From NCBI RefSeq assembly GCF_029633865.1, contig NC_079214.1, positions 27,006,224-27,070,223 on the forward strand: DNA of 64,000 bases, given 5' to 3'. The stretch comes from Lampris incognitus (taxonomy: Eukaryota; Chordata; Actinopteri; Lampriformes; Lampridae). The notes below the pieces were generated by a model that was given only the letters and a program-made list of their open reading frames with translations, made no database searches and was not told where the DNA came from. Positions 23,701 to 37,000 of the stretch are shown here, piece after piece. Made by a program: the position numbers and the translations under genes. Each line of letters opens with the position of its first letter. Positions within the stretch are counted from its first letter, which is position 1.

Positions 23701-26700
23701 ACAGTCTTTTTCACGATAATAATGTCAATCCCACCACTGTCAGTTGAAGTTTTGTTTTTGGATTTTGCTACAATGGATCTAATTTCATTTTCACTCACCT
23801 CTCCTAGAAACATAGACTGTACAACTTTACTCCCCCCATTCCGGCCACCTTCTACTTGCCCATTATTATGTTTTTTTAATGGAATTTGCAAGATTAGGCC
23901 AAACTTTAACAAAAAAGGAATGAAATTCCTTTACCACTTCGTTCATGTTTTTTATAACCTTATTATTGTCATTGCTGAAATAATTGGACAGATCTATAGA
24001 CACATTTATTTCCGATTACATTGTTTAATATTTTCCAAGTACCTTTAATGTTGTTTTTATTTTCTTTTAACATTTTATTATAATGTTCTTTCTTGGCTTG
24101 TCTCAATATCATCGTCAACTTATTTTTGTAAACCTTATATTGCTTTTCAGCTGTCTTTGTTCTAAATCTTATGAAGTCTCTGTAAAGTTATTTTTCTTTT
24201 TGCATGCATTTTGTAAGCCCTTTGTTATCCAAGATTTTTTATTATAGCTACGTTTATGTTTACATGGCATTATTGGACAATGTAAATCATACAGCGATAC
24301 GTAGCTTTTTAGAAATGTCTCATATGAACATTCTCTCTCATTTACCTCTTCTACATACACCCCTTTCCACTCTTCTTTTAAGAAGTCATTCCTGAATTTG
24401 TTTATTGTTTCATCGGTTCTTACCCTTACATATTGTTATAGCTGGTTAGGTAGTGTTATGCCCGAGTCTGACTTGTATGGTTAAGCACTAGCAGTTACTG
24501 TGCCTTTAAGAAGGGCAGGGGGCAATGTGAATTACGGCAAGGTGAAAAGTATAGTGAGTTGATGTTGGTTAAGTAAAAGTTATAAACGTGGCTCCCGGTG
24601 TGGCCATTGACTGAACATAATATTTGGCGAACGAGGATGGCTGGCTTTGTTCTATCGCCACCGCCACACTCCCTACCCGTTCCCGGTGACCCAGCTGTTC
24701 CCTGGGACCGATGGATATCATCGTTTGATGACTATTTACTGGCTCTGGGGCATTCGGATTTAGCAGCAGCTAGAAAGTGTGCGCTCTTGCGGCACTGCCT
24801 CGGTCAGGAGGGCAACGTATTTTCACTACACTCTCGGTGGCGGATGACACCTACGCTGCGGCTACCAACGCACTACAGTCCCATTTCAATTCAGGAAGGA
24901 GCCGACGCATGCACCGGTTTGAGTTTCATCAGAGAGCCCAGAGGTCTGGTGAGTCAGTGGGCCAGTTCGTCTCTGCCTTACGTGGGCTAGCAAAGCATTG
25001 TGACTTCGGGGCTTTGGAGGATGGACTTATAGTTGATCAGCTAATAGAGAAAACGTCTTGTGCTCAGCTGAGGAAAAGACTGTTACTCGAGTCAGACTCC
25101 ATGACATCTGACGCTATAGTGATTGGGAAGCAGTTGGAAACGGCTCTGATGGAAACGCACACGTTCTCTCGCGCTGTGCAGCAGCCCGTGACGTCACTGC
25201 CACCGGCAGTTCACTGCTTAAACGCGTCTCCGCTTGAAGTACCTACTGTTGCCCAGGAGACGGCAGGGGCAGCTGACATGGACAGTGACAGGTTTGATGT
25301 GCAAAGAGTGGCAGACAGGGGGTCTAGGGAGATTGGGCCCAAGCGTTGTACTAACTGTGGCGCCACAAAGCATGTATCTCAGGACAAATCATGTCCTGCC
25401 CAGTGGCGTAACCAGGAATATTTTTGTAGGTGGGCCTGAGTGAAAATGGGTGGGCCAACATTTTCCAGCAATAATCCTTCAAACAAGACGCAAATTCGAA
25501 CACATTGCAGCAGTAAACACATAACACAGGTTTTTAGTACGCGACCAAGAAACATACTAAAACTTTAATAAAAACCCACTTAAACAAATACCACCCCAGT
25601 CATTCTCGCCAGGCTCTGCACAACCATTTAAACATCACTGAGGAAAACAGCCCGATTCGGTCTAAAAGATCATGATACAACATGTAAGCTATAGGCCTAT
25701 AGTACACGTTTTACAGCACAATGTGTAGACGCCGAGGGCGAGCGTTGAAGATCGAGATTATTTCATCATAGTCCAAAGAGTCAGTAAGTTCCCTTTCAAA
25801 GGACAACAGGGATAGATTGTTGAGGCGTGCAGTTAGCATGGAAGATCTTAGACATGTTTTGATACGGCCTGTAGTGGAGAAGAGTCTTTCAACAGTACAT
25901 AAAGTCAGGGGAATGGTGATCATTGCCCTTAACAGTCTGTTAATGTTTGGGAAAACGTCAGAGTTGCAGCTGTCCAGCACTTCAATGAGGAATGGGTAAC
26001 ACTGACCCCTCTCCACTTTACGACGCAGTGCCTGAATGAAAACGGTCCATTCCGAAGCCTCAAATTTACCAAGTGCAATACAATGGGGTTTGCTAGCCTG
26101 ATGTTTCGAGCATGCCTGCCGGAGGTGCTTCCAATCTACAAACCCGCTTCGAAAAAACGTGTTTTCCATATGGGGCTCGGGGAAAGGCCTACACATTTTA
26201 CAGAAAACAGCGTTCCTTGCTGAGCTGTATTCAAGCCACTTAAATTCTTCATACCACTTATGGGAAAAAGAACGTAATTTTCCTGAAATGTTGGTTGCGG
26301 GGAACACTAATTTAGGCTGCGTGGGTGGCTCATCCACAGCAGACAAATCTGACGGTGGCATGGTCAAGGGAATCGTCTCACCGTCGTCAGAGGGGGGAGG
26401 AGAAGCTGCCTGCAACGGAGAAGCTGTAGCCTCCTCAGTCGTTCTCTCCGGCGGTATCTCACTCTCATTGGGCGGCTCAGTCGGTGCTGGAGCAGGTGTG
26501 CTTTCCTCCTCTCCATCCGTGGCTTTTTAAAAAAGCGGAAGATTGAACTTTGTTTCGCCATTCCATAAATTATGGCTAACTGTTGGCTATTGGCTAGTTA
26601 GCAGCAGTGAAAAATACAGAGCGTGATGGTATGCGTGCTCAGATTTTGCAGTTCTACGTACGTAAAAGGGGCCAGCCTATGTGCTTGTAAGCCAGCGTGA

Positions 26701-29700
26701 TTGGGTGGGCCTGGGCTTGAAATGGGTGGGCCTGTGACAGGCCAGGCCCACCCGTGGTTACGCCCCTGGTCCTGCCTTGGGCAAGTGCTGTCATAACTGC
26801 AACAAGATGAATCATTTTGCACGCTGGTGTGCCCCCCCTCCCCCGCAGACTCACAGGCTGCTGCAGTTCCTATCAACACAGTTCAGAGCCACCGGGCCTC
26901 ATTCAGCCACTGCACATGCCTTGTGGGTGGAGCCTACATACCGCTCCTTGTTGACACAGGGGCAAAGGTGTCACTCCTGAACAAATCCACATATGACCGG
27001 CTTTTCCGTCACGTGCCCCTGGAAGCGGCAGCCAACTCCCTGTCGGGCTACGGCCACGCCCCCATCGCCACTTTGGGAGTAGTCTGCCTTCCCGTGGAGT
27101 ATAATCACCAGTACATCCCTGAAACCAGGTTCTACATCACACAGAAAGGGGCTAACATCATGGGGCTAGACTTGTTCCATGCCCTCGACTTTACACTGAA
27201 TGACGCTGTGGGCCTGCGTGTCCTGCAGGTCGCCACCTCCTAGCCCGAAAATTACCCAGAACTGTTCGAAGGACTGGGCTGCATGTCTGGCTTTGTGCAC
27301 CGGCCTACTGTGGACTCATTGGTCCGCCCGGTAATCCAGCCACTACGACGCATTCCCCTGGCCCTCCGGGATGGGGTGGAAGAGGAGATACACTTTCTGG
27401 TGAAGCAGGACATCATCGAACCAGTCAATGCCTAACCCTGGATTTCCAACCTGATGATAGCCAAGAAGCGGGGTGGTGGACTGCGCCTCCATGTGGATCT
27501 GACGGACGTCAACAAAGCCATCATCCCTGACAAATACCAATTTCCCACAGCGGAGGAGCTGACTAGCCATTTCCATGGCTCCACAGTTTTCAGCAAAATG
27601 GATTTATGCCACGGATACCTGCAGGGTCCCCTGGCACCGGCCAGCATGGACCTTACAGCTTTCGTCTCACATGTGGGGGTGTTAAGATACAAGCGAATGG
27701 CTTTCGGGCTGTCATCAGCCCCAAGCTGTCTTCAGAAAATAATATCACTCATCCTAGCTGGCATTCAGGGGGTCGCCATCTACCTGGACCCTCCGCCACA
27801 CTGCATGATGCTCACCTGGAACAGGTCTTCCAGCGCGTCAAGCAACACGGGGTCACACTGAACACTGAGAAGTGTGTGTTTAGTGCCAAGGAGGTCGAAT
27901 TCCTAGGTTTCCGGCTCTCCAAGGGGGGTATCACCCCAATCATGTCCCACACGGAGGCCATTCTGTCCCTGCCGGACCCACAGTCTCCATCCCAGCTGTC
28001 CTCTTTTCTGGGGATGGCCGAATACTATCTCCGTTTCATGCCACACTACTCTGACTCAATGGCCCCCCTGCGCCAGCTGCTACGGAAGGATGCTGTATGG
28101 GACTGGACCCCAGCATGCCGGGAGGCTGTGGCCATCATCAAACAGCAGCTCACATCCCCGCCCACTTTGGCCCATTTCAGCCTGACTGCGCCCACCATGG
28201 TCACCTGTGATGCATCCGGGATGGCACTTGGTGCAGTGCTCTCCCAGGTCCATGAGGGGGTAGAGCGTCCAGTGGCTTTCGCCTTGCGGGCACTCACTCC
28301 GGTGGAGCATAAGTACTCAGTGGGGGAGAGGGAAGCTCTTGCCTGCCTGTGGGCATGCGAACACTGGCATGTCTACCTGTATGGCAGGGCTTTCACTATC
28401 CGCACAGATCATCAGGCGCTGATGGCTCTGCTGGCGGCCCGAGGTTTGGGGCACTGGCCCATGAGACTACTGAGATGGGCGGATAGGCTGAATCAGTACA
28501 ACTTCAGACTCGAGTTTATGCCGGGGCGTACCAATATGGTGGCCGACCTCCTGTCCCGAGCCATCTCTCTGACCAAAGAGGTAAGAAGGGCAATGCCAGA
28601 GGAGGATGACGACGACGACTGTGTCCACATGCTGCATGGGCCCCTCAGCACAGTAATCACCCTGGCCGAGCTGCAGCAGGCCTTGGCTGAGGAGCAGACA
28701 CACACAACCCTTCATGCCTACGTCCAGGATGGCTGGCCTGCCAAAGTGGATGACAGGCTGCTCCCCTACCATAAAGTCCGCGATGAACTCTCCTGCTGGG
28801 GGGAGGTGTGCCTCTCCCGTGGCCACTGCGCCATTGTACCAGAGACTCTAAGGGCCAGAGTGCTGCAAATGGCACATGATGGGTATCTGGGGGTGGTCAA
28901 GATGAAGCAGCGCTGCTGAGACACCGTGTGGTGGCCTCACATAGACTCTGATGCAGAGGAGCTGGTGCGTAACTGCACCTGCTGCCTTCTGAGTGGGAAA
29001 ACTAGCCAGCCTACCACAGCGCCCCTCACTCCAACCCCATGGCCGTCCTCACCATGGGAGCACATCCAGATCGACCTCTGTGGAGAGCTCCACAGGGCCC
29101 GCTACTTGCTGGCTGTGCATGACCTTCACTCGAAGTGGCCAGAGGCCATCGAAATGGGCTCCATCACCTCACACACCATCATCGACCACCTCGACAAGCT
29201 GTTTGGGTGCTGGGGCCTGCCCAGTATCATCACGACGGACAATGGACCCCAATTTGCATCAGCAGAGTTCCTGTCACTGCGGTCCATCAAGCACATCAGG
29301 ACAGCAGTGTACCAGCCAGAGAGTAACAGAGGGGTGGAAAGACTGAACAAAACTCTCAAGAATGGAATTCGAGCCTGTCTGGAGGAAGGGAAAACCTTCA
29401 GCACTGCACTCAGCCAAACTCTCCTGACCATCCAGGCATCGAAGCACTCCACCAAGGGGGCAACACCGTCTCTGCTCATGATTGAGCGGGAACTAAAGCA
29501 ACCACTGGACTGCTTGAGAGCGGAGCCAGCCACTGCACACGAGAGCCCAGGGCTCCAGAAAGCCAGAGCTCAGGTCAGAAGTTTACAGGCCCGGATGAAA
29601 CAGAGGTTCGATGCCTCCTGCCGAATACAGACTCCCTCTTTGTCTGTGGGGGACTGGGTCAGGATCAAACACGCCCACCGCCAGAACAAGCTGTGGTCAT

Positions 29701-32700
29701 ACTGGTCGGAGCCCCATCAGGTGACTCACCAGCTGGGACTGGCTACCTACAGACTGGATGATGGGACTCGTTGGCACTCAAATCGCCTGCACAGGGTTGT
29801 AGCCCCAACAAACCCTGCATCATCCCTGTCCCCAGCTGCTGCTGTCAGTTGGCAGCCCAGACCGGAGGCAAACCGGGTAGGTGGTAACCCACTGCCGTTG
29901 CCAGACCCCGCTCGCCCTCAGAGGGTGAGGGTTCCACCTGTCTGGCACAGGGACTATGTTCCGAATGGTTAAGGGACATCTAGGGTAGGGACGGATATGT
30001 TATGTTACTTTCTCAAGGGGGGTGGGGGGGGAGAAAATGTTGTATCTGGTTCGGTAGTGTTATGCCCGAGTCTGACTTGTATGGTTAAGCACAAGCAGTT
30101 ACTGTGCCTTTAAGAAGGGCAGGGGGGCAGTGTGAATTACGGCAAGGTGAAAAGTGTTTTGAGTTGATGTTGGTTAAGTAAAACTTATAAATGTGGCTCC
30201 CGGTGTGGTCATTGACTGAACATAATACGCATCTACAGCAATTTTCCCCCTTATTTCTGAGCTAGCTTAGCTAGCTTAGCTAACTAGCTGGCTAACGACA
30301 GTCAGGGTGAACTGGAGAAGGACGCAGTAACATCTAACCGACCTTCACTTTACATCCACCAGCACCACATAGTTTACACCTTCGAATAACGCGCGATTAA
30401 ACTTGTAAACCATAAGACTTGACGTTTGCGACGCCCTCTCTAATGCCGTCTCTCCAACCGCTTGCCCCTCCCTTCACCACGACCCTTCCCCCCTACTCCT
30501 GATTGGCCTTACATACAACACGTAAGTAAAATAAAACATATATAATCATATATACGTAGCCCTTGGTTCTGCAGGCCGGCTCCCTAGCCCTGTATTTTTG
30601 CCTCCTCCCTGGCTCCCTTTGCATTGTGTTGTTTGATTGGTGTGGTTGGAGTCAGGAGAAAACGGACAGGAGTCTGCATTCTTTGGTCCGTGCAGTGCAG
30701 AATTTATTTTCTCTGGGCTGTCTTTCGTCCCCTTTAACATATCAAAAACGTTGTCGCTAATTTCAAGTTATTTTTAAATTAACGGTAGGCCTGGTGCCAC
30801 ACAGAACGAGCAGCTAGCTAGCATTTACGGGTTAGCTCTCAGTAGTTCGCTAGCCACATGGGCATCAAACGTCATAAAACAAAACAATTTTCACAAAATA
30901 ACAACCTAAAACATAAAACGATATCTCTATATTTACATATAAAACTGCATGGATGACCATTTAAACATAGGGTTGCAGATCGATTTAACAGAGCACCCCG
31001 TTTCAACATCTTACCTTTAACATATCAAAAACGTTGTGACCTAAAATGGCCACCACGACTAACGACGGCAGCCCAAACAGCTGTTCAACCAGGCACATCA
31101 ACAAACTGAGCGCCCCCAGTGGCTACTCCCATATTACCTTGTAAATTGAACCAGGGATGAGGCATCTCAAAAATAAAACATTACAGCATAAATTATGTGT
31201 CACCTTCACCATCTTACTCTCTGATGCTTCAGAGAGTCCTGCAGGGTTTGGGCATATTCAGTGTACTCACATGGCTCCTCATTCTCAGACAGTCCAAATA
31301 CAAGGTCGATTGGAAGTCCGGGAAGTCGGCCATACATCAGAAAGTAAGGAGTGTATCCAGTGGAGTCATGACGTGTACAGTTATGTTCTCGTCGCCAGGT
31401 AAAAAACCTCTAGTTGTTCAAAACTGCTGCAGGAGGATTGACACTGGATTCTATTGAACACTTTGCGCGTCTCTATGCAGATGTGGAAGAGTACCTTGCA
31501 CTTTCATGTATGCCATGGGAATGACAACGCACTGTGCATTTTGTCATGGCTCAGTCAGGCAACCAACCAACCAGGGCAGTAAATAGTTTTTGTTTGGGGA
31601 AAAAAACGTTATACCTGCTAAAAACAGCCTTTTTCATTCAAGGGTAGAGAGAAAGCCGCAAAAAAATATATTATGTGTTGTATGTCCATCCATTCCATCC
31701 AGTATCCAAACCGCTTATCCTGCTCTTAGGGTCGCGGGGATGCTGGAGCCTATCCCAGCAGTCATTGCATGTATGCTTGGAAAAGATATAGAAAAATATG
31801 ATTTCGTCCGGGTAGCGTGGCGGTCTATTCCATTGCCTACCAACATGGGGATCGTCGATTCGAATCCCCGTGTTACCTCCGGCTTGGTCGGGCATTCCTA
31901 CAGACACAATTGGCTGTGTCTGCGGGCAGGAAGCCGGATGTGGGTATGTGTCCTGGTCGTTGCACTAACGCCTCCTCTGGTCGGTCAGGGCACCTGTTCG
32001 GGGGGGGGGACTGGGGGGAATGGCATGATCCTCCCACACGCTATGTCTCCCCTGGTGAAACTCCTCACTGTCAGGTGAAAAGAAGCGGCTGGCGTATCAG
32101 AGGAGGCTGGTGTATCAGAGGAGGCATGTGGTTGTCTGCAGCCCTCCCCAGATCAGCAGAGGTGTAGCAGCGACCAGAACGGCTCGGAAGAGTGGGGTAA
32201 TTGGCTGGATACAATTGGGGAGAAAATTAAAAATAAATAAATAAATAAATAAATATGAGCTTACAAAGTAAACATGTACTTTTCTATTCCTAGGTATCAC
32301 TGTCGTTTTGAGACGTAAATTCTCTGCCTCTCGGTTTTGGGATGACTGTAGGAAGTACAATGTGACTGTAATACAGTACATAGGAGAGACTATGCGCTAC
32401 CTCTGCAACACACCAAAGGTAAAGTACCTCTCTTGCCTAAGTATAGTCTAATCATTATCGTTGGGCAGAATGTTGTAAGTCACGTTAGTTTCACTTGTTT
32501 TTTTTATGTCAAATTAAAGCAAGTTTATTTGTGTAAGTCCTATATCCCAGTTACATTCTCAAGAGATGTTCATATTTACATAGGGATAAAAAGGTAGGTA
32601 TAGTAAATTTCAGATGAGGAAAGGTGGGATAAATGTGGGGGAAAATGAGAGAAACCAGAGGAAGAGCATCATATAGGGCAGGTGACCCCTCCTCCAAGAT

Positions 32701-33916
32701 TGATAGGCATGCAACAGGTACCAAGTGGGCAAGGCAGACAATGAGGTAACATATTTTGAAAAAGAACACACAATGATCACACATTTTGATTATGAAATTA
32801 TACAAAAAATAGAAGTGCACGCTCGGACGGCATTGAATGCAGAAACATGTGAAACATCCTGAAGTAGAATAGAGCTCTCATACACACAACAGGCAGTCAC
32901 AGACACATAACACTCGTGGAGACAGAGGCACAATAGACAGTGAGAATGATGGATATCTGGAGTTGTCCCAAATGGTGAAGAAGTAGTAAATAAAAGTCAA
33001 AACAAAACGCAAACAAGAGTGCCTAAAAATCAGTGCCCATGTCAATGGAAATAGAGGGTGAGGATAAGAGAGACAGAGAGCCGAGGCTCATGACAGACAG
33101 ACTCATACGTCCACAGCGATCATGCAGAAAAATAGTTGGTTGGAGGGGTGCAAAAGATTTAAGGTAGGGTGGGGTGGGGATTCACATCAGTAGGACCTAA
33201 AGGTAAGTCAAGTCAAGTCAATTTTATTTGTGTAGCCCAATATCACAATTTGCAATTTTGCCTCAGTGGACTGTACAGCAATACAACATCCCATCCTTAG
33301 ACCCTTACATCAAATAAGGAACAACTCCCTAACAAAAAAAAAAACTTTCAACAGGGAGAAAAAAATAGGAAGAAACCTCAGGGAGGGCAACAGAGGAGGG
33401 ATCTCTCCCCAGACAGACAGACACAAAATAGATGTTGCATGTACAGAATAAAACACAATTTACATAGTACAACATTGAAATAGGATAACAGAATTATAAT
33501 GGAATTATAAGATATATGAAGAATAATGATGAGGAGGATGCCAAGCAGTGTCCACATGCCACCGGAACAGCCTAGGACCATCATCATGTAGACCTAGCAG
33601 GACAGACTACACATGCACACAAGGGAGACTCATATCACACCATTCACATACACGGGGGAAGAGACAAGAAAAGACATTTGTCACACATCAGATAGCGAAG
33701 GATACAACATTGAAACGGGATAACAAAATTATATGGATTTATAAGATATATAAAAAATGTGATGAGAAGGATGCCAAGAAGTGTCCAGATGGTGACCACC
33801 ATCACAATGGAGACATGGGAGGACAGACTACACGTGCACACGGGGACACTCACATTATGCCATTCACATACACAGAAGAAGAGAAAGGAGAAGACATTAT
33901 TCAGAGAGAGAGAGAG

Positions 33917-34015
<99 letters not shown>

Positions 34016-37000
34016 ACATGTGAGAAAAGAGAACAGTTTACAGTAGTCAATAATCTATACTCTATAATTTCATCGGCAGAACAGTGCTTGGTAAATTCAT
34101 TGAGACAGAAACCGACCTGCCATGTAGTACAGGTCATGAAGTACTTAATGTAAAGGCAACTAATTGTTGTTTAAGGCAAAAAGATGAGATTTAAGTTTGG
34201 ATTTATAGGACTCAACAGACCCTGATTGTCTATCGGCAGCAGACAGGTTATTCCACAAGAACAGGGCCCGATAGGAAAAGGCCCTGCCACCAGCTGACTT
34301 CTTTTTAACTTTAGGTACACACAGGAGCCCTGTTGAGAGTGGAGGGCTTGAGATGGAATGTACGGTTTAAGGAGATCAGACAGGTATGACAGGGCAAAAC
34401 CATTTAGGTTTTACAAGTCAGCAAAAGCACCTTTGAAGACTGATCTGACATGGCTAGGAAGCCAATGAAGGGAGGCAAGAATTGGTGTAACACGGCCACA
34501 TTTTCTAGTTTTAGTTGGGATTCTAACTGCATTATTTTGAACCATCTGAAGATTTTTAGTACTAGCATATGGCAGACCTGAAAACAGAAAATTACAGTAA
34601 TCAAGTCTGGATGAAACAAATGCATGTATTAGAGTCTCAGCATCAGCCACGGACAGGAAAGATAAAATTTTACCTATGTTATATAGGTGAAAAAAGACAG
34701 TACTGGTGAGTTCTTTAATGTGCTTATCAAAGGAAAGGCTGGGATTGAACGAAAGGCCAAGCTGTTTGGCTGCCACACTTTGTGAAATCACAGAGTTGAT
34801 TGATATTGATCCAATTTTTCACAGCAGCCAATCAGGCCTCTAAATTAGTCATTTGAATATGATCATCAGCCCTGATTAGCATACGGCTGAGTATCATCCG
34901 CATAGCAATGGAAATTTATTCCATGACTGTGTAATTTTGGCCAAGAGGTGAAATATAGAGAGAAAAGTAGCGGGCCAAGAACCGAGCCCTGAAGTATGCC
35001 ATATTTAACGTCAGATCATTTTGATGTAATATTATTATAGCAGACACACTGTGTTCTTCCAGATAAGTAGGACTTGAACCAAGAGAGAGCTAAGACAGAG
35101 ACACCAAAATTATAATCCATTCTGTCTAATAGTATAAAGTGTTCAAGGGTGTCAATGACTACACTGAGGTCCAGTAGTAGAAGCACAGAGGTGGAATCAG
35201 AGTCCATAGCAAGTGGAAGATCGTTCACCACTCTGGTCAGAGCAGTTTCAGTGGAGTGACAGGCCCTGAAAGCCAATTGAAAGGTTCATATAGATAGTTT
35301 TCTTCTATATGAGTCGAATGTTGTTGATAAACAACTCTCTCTAGTACTTTAGAAAAGAATGGAAGATTAGAGACTGGTCAATAGTTATCAAGAGACCCTG
35401 GACTGAGGTCGGGTTTCTTAAATAAAGATTTGAGCACAGCCGTCTTAACACTACTGGGAACTAGGGGTGCAATGGTTCAGTTAGCCCACGGTTCGGTTCG
35501 TACCTCGGTTTTTGGGTCACGGTTTCGGTTCGGTTCGGTTTCGAATTACATTGTTGCTGAAATAAGTTCGGGAGGGAATAACGTAGCGCGGATCGAGTGT
35601 ATGCATTAACTGACGAAAGCCCACATCTCCCACCACCGAAAAGGGCTGCATGTCTTTAGCAATGAACGCCCCCGCTGCACGGGTTACTTTTTTTGTGTTT
35701 CTCTGAGTTGGCGCTATAGGTTTGTTGGAAAGCATCTCCGATAGACGGTTGTTTTGTTCACTGGTGCGGTTACCTGTGCGTCTGTCCTGCTTCCAGAGAG
35801 CGAGACATCTGGGTGGTGACGGTGGAGATGCTGGCTCATATTGGAAGTGTTTCCACTTGCGTAGTACGGGGACATGGGTCAAGCAATGCTTGCAGCACAC
35901 AGTGTTATTTCTGTCCACTGTTTTGTCTCCTTCATCGTTGTATTCAACAGGAAACCCGAAATGTCGGCAGATTTGTATGAAGACGGTGCTTCTTCAAACT
36001 TTTCTCTCTCTACTCCTCCACTCGCCATGACTTTTTTTTCTGCTTCTGCGAGCTACCGCCGTCTTTTCAACTCGACTGTCGGCTCCAGTTACAAGGGGAG
36101 TGAGGGTGGGGGACTAACAGTGATTGGATATTTACTCGTGGGCGGGGTTTTCTGCAGCAAGCTGTCTCAGCCTGCCTGCACACAGGCACACTGTGAAAAA
36201 TCCATTCTCCGGCAGTAAGAAATGCCTGTCAACTATTCACGCACATTTTAACTGCAAAACCGAAAACCCACGGTCCATAAGGGCGGATTGAACCGTACAG
36301 GGCGGACTGTACGGTTCGGTTTTAAACCGAAAACCGTTGCATCCCTACTGGGAACAGTGCCAGTAGTAAATGATAAATTAACGACGTCTCGCATTGTAGG
36401 TCCCAGGAAAGGCCAGAGGTCTTTAAAACGTTTTGCTGGTAAAGGGTAGGCAAGTAGTTGGTTGACAAGCGGACACGAGTTTCGTCAAAATATCAAGACT
36501 GATATGGTTAAGCATTAACCATATCTAGCATTAACTAGAAGTACTAACTTAACCATGCACCAAGACAAAGACCCTCGCACGTAGGAGGTGTTCAGGCTAT
36601 TAATCCAAGTGAACTCTACTCATGTCAAGTCAGATTTATTTATTTAATACTTATCACAAATCCTATCCTTATACCCTTGATGCAGATAAGGAAAAACTCC
36701 TTAGAACAAAGCCTTTTGAGGACAAAAAATGGGAAAAACTTCAGGAAGAGCATCAGAGGACAGACTTCTCTTCCAGGACAGATAGACATGCAATAGGCCC
36801 AACAAGCACTAACAGATTTACAATAACCACTCAATGAGGCACTAAATGATTACATACATTATAGTGCAATAATGCACAATATATTCAACTGATACACTTG
36901 ATTCATACATTGACACAAGCTTTATAAGTGAAACAAGTGAAACTTAATCATTACGTAAATTAAAGGGAAACAGTATCAAGCACGTGCCTCGGTCGCATAT

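Larger units (their letters stand above)
24434..30227 (+). mobile_element. Ty3/gypsy element E with a hAT inside gag
   Basis: LTRs at 24434-24622 and 30038-30227 share tagtgttatgcccgagtctg, actgtgcctttaagaagggc and attgactgaacataata. A TTTGGCGAACGAGG primer-like site follows the 5' LTR and a purine run (caaggggggtgggggggaga) precedes the 3' LTR. The order Gag, protease, RT, RNase H, integrase is on the + strand. No matching target duplication is seen (catat on the left, cgcat on the right). Without the hAT the element is about 4.4 kb. It is broken by stops, frameshifts and a damaged YLDD box. Confidence 0.88.
33208..36480 (-). mobile_element. L2-type LINE, degenerate, interrupted by a hAT
   Basis: The minus-strand element ends at a (TGACT)n-like tail (plus-strand aagtcaagtcaagtcaattt at 33208). 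Its 3' UTR spans 33230 to about 34400 and contains a roughly 230-bp tandem duplication and a (GA)n tract. Coding remnants: 34411-34791 with [31 protein letters not shown] and [13 protein letters not shown]; 35016-35276 with [20 protein letters not shown] and [20 protein letters not shown]; then [20 protein letters not shown] at about 35330-35400. The RT continues beyond the hAT insertion (36356-36480). No intact ORF; the 5' half is missing. Confidence 0.82.

Noticed and set aside
22576..24433. Intact target duplication linking gypsy E to the LINE
   Set aside because: Left flank catat and right flank cgcat differ, and the LINE does not resume after 30227.
33904..34013. Arg-Glu / Leu-Ser repeat proteins on both strands
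   Set aside because: Artefact of the (GA)n tract inside a LINE 3' UTR.
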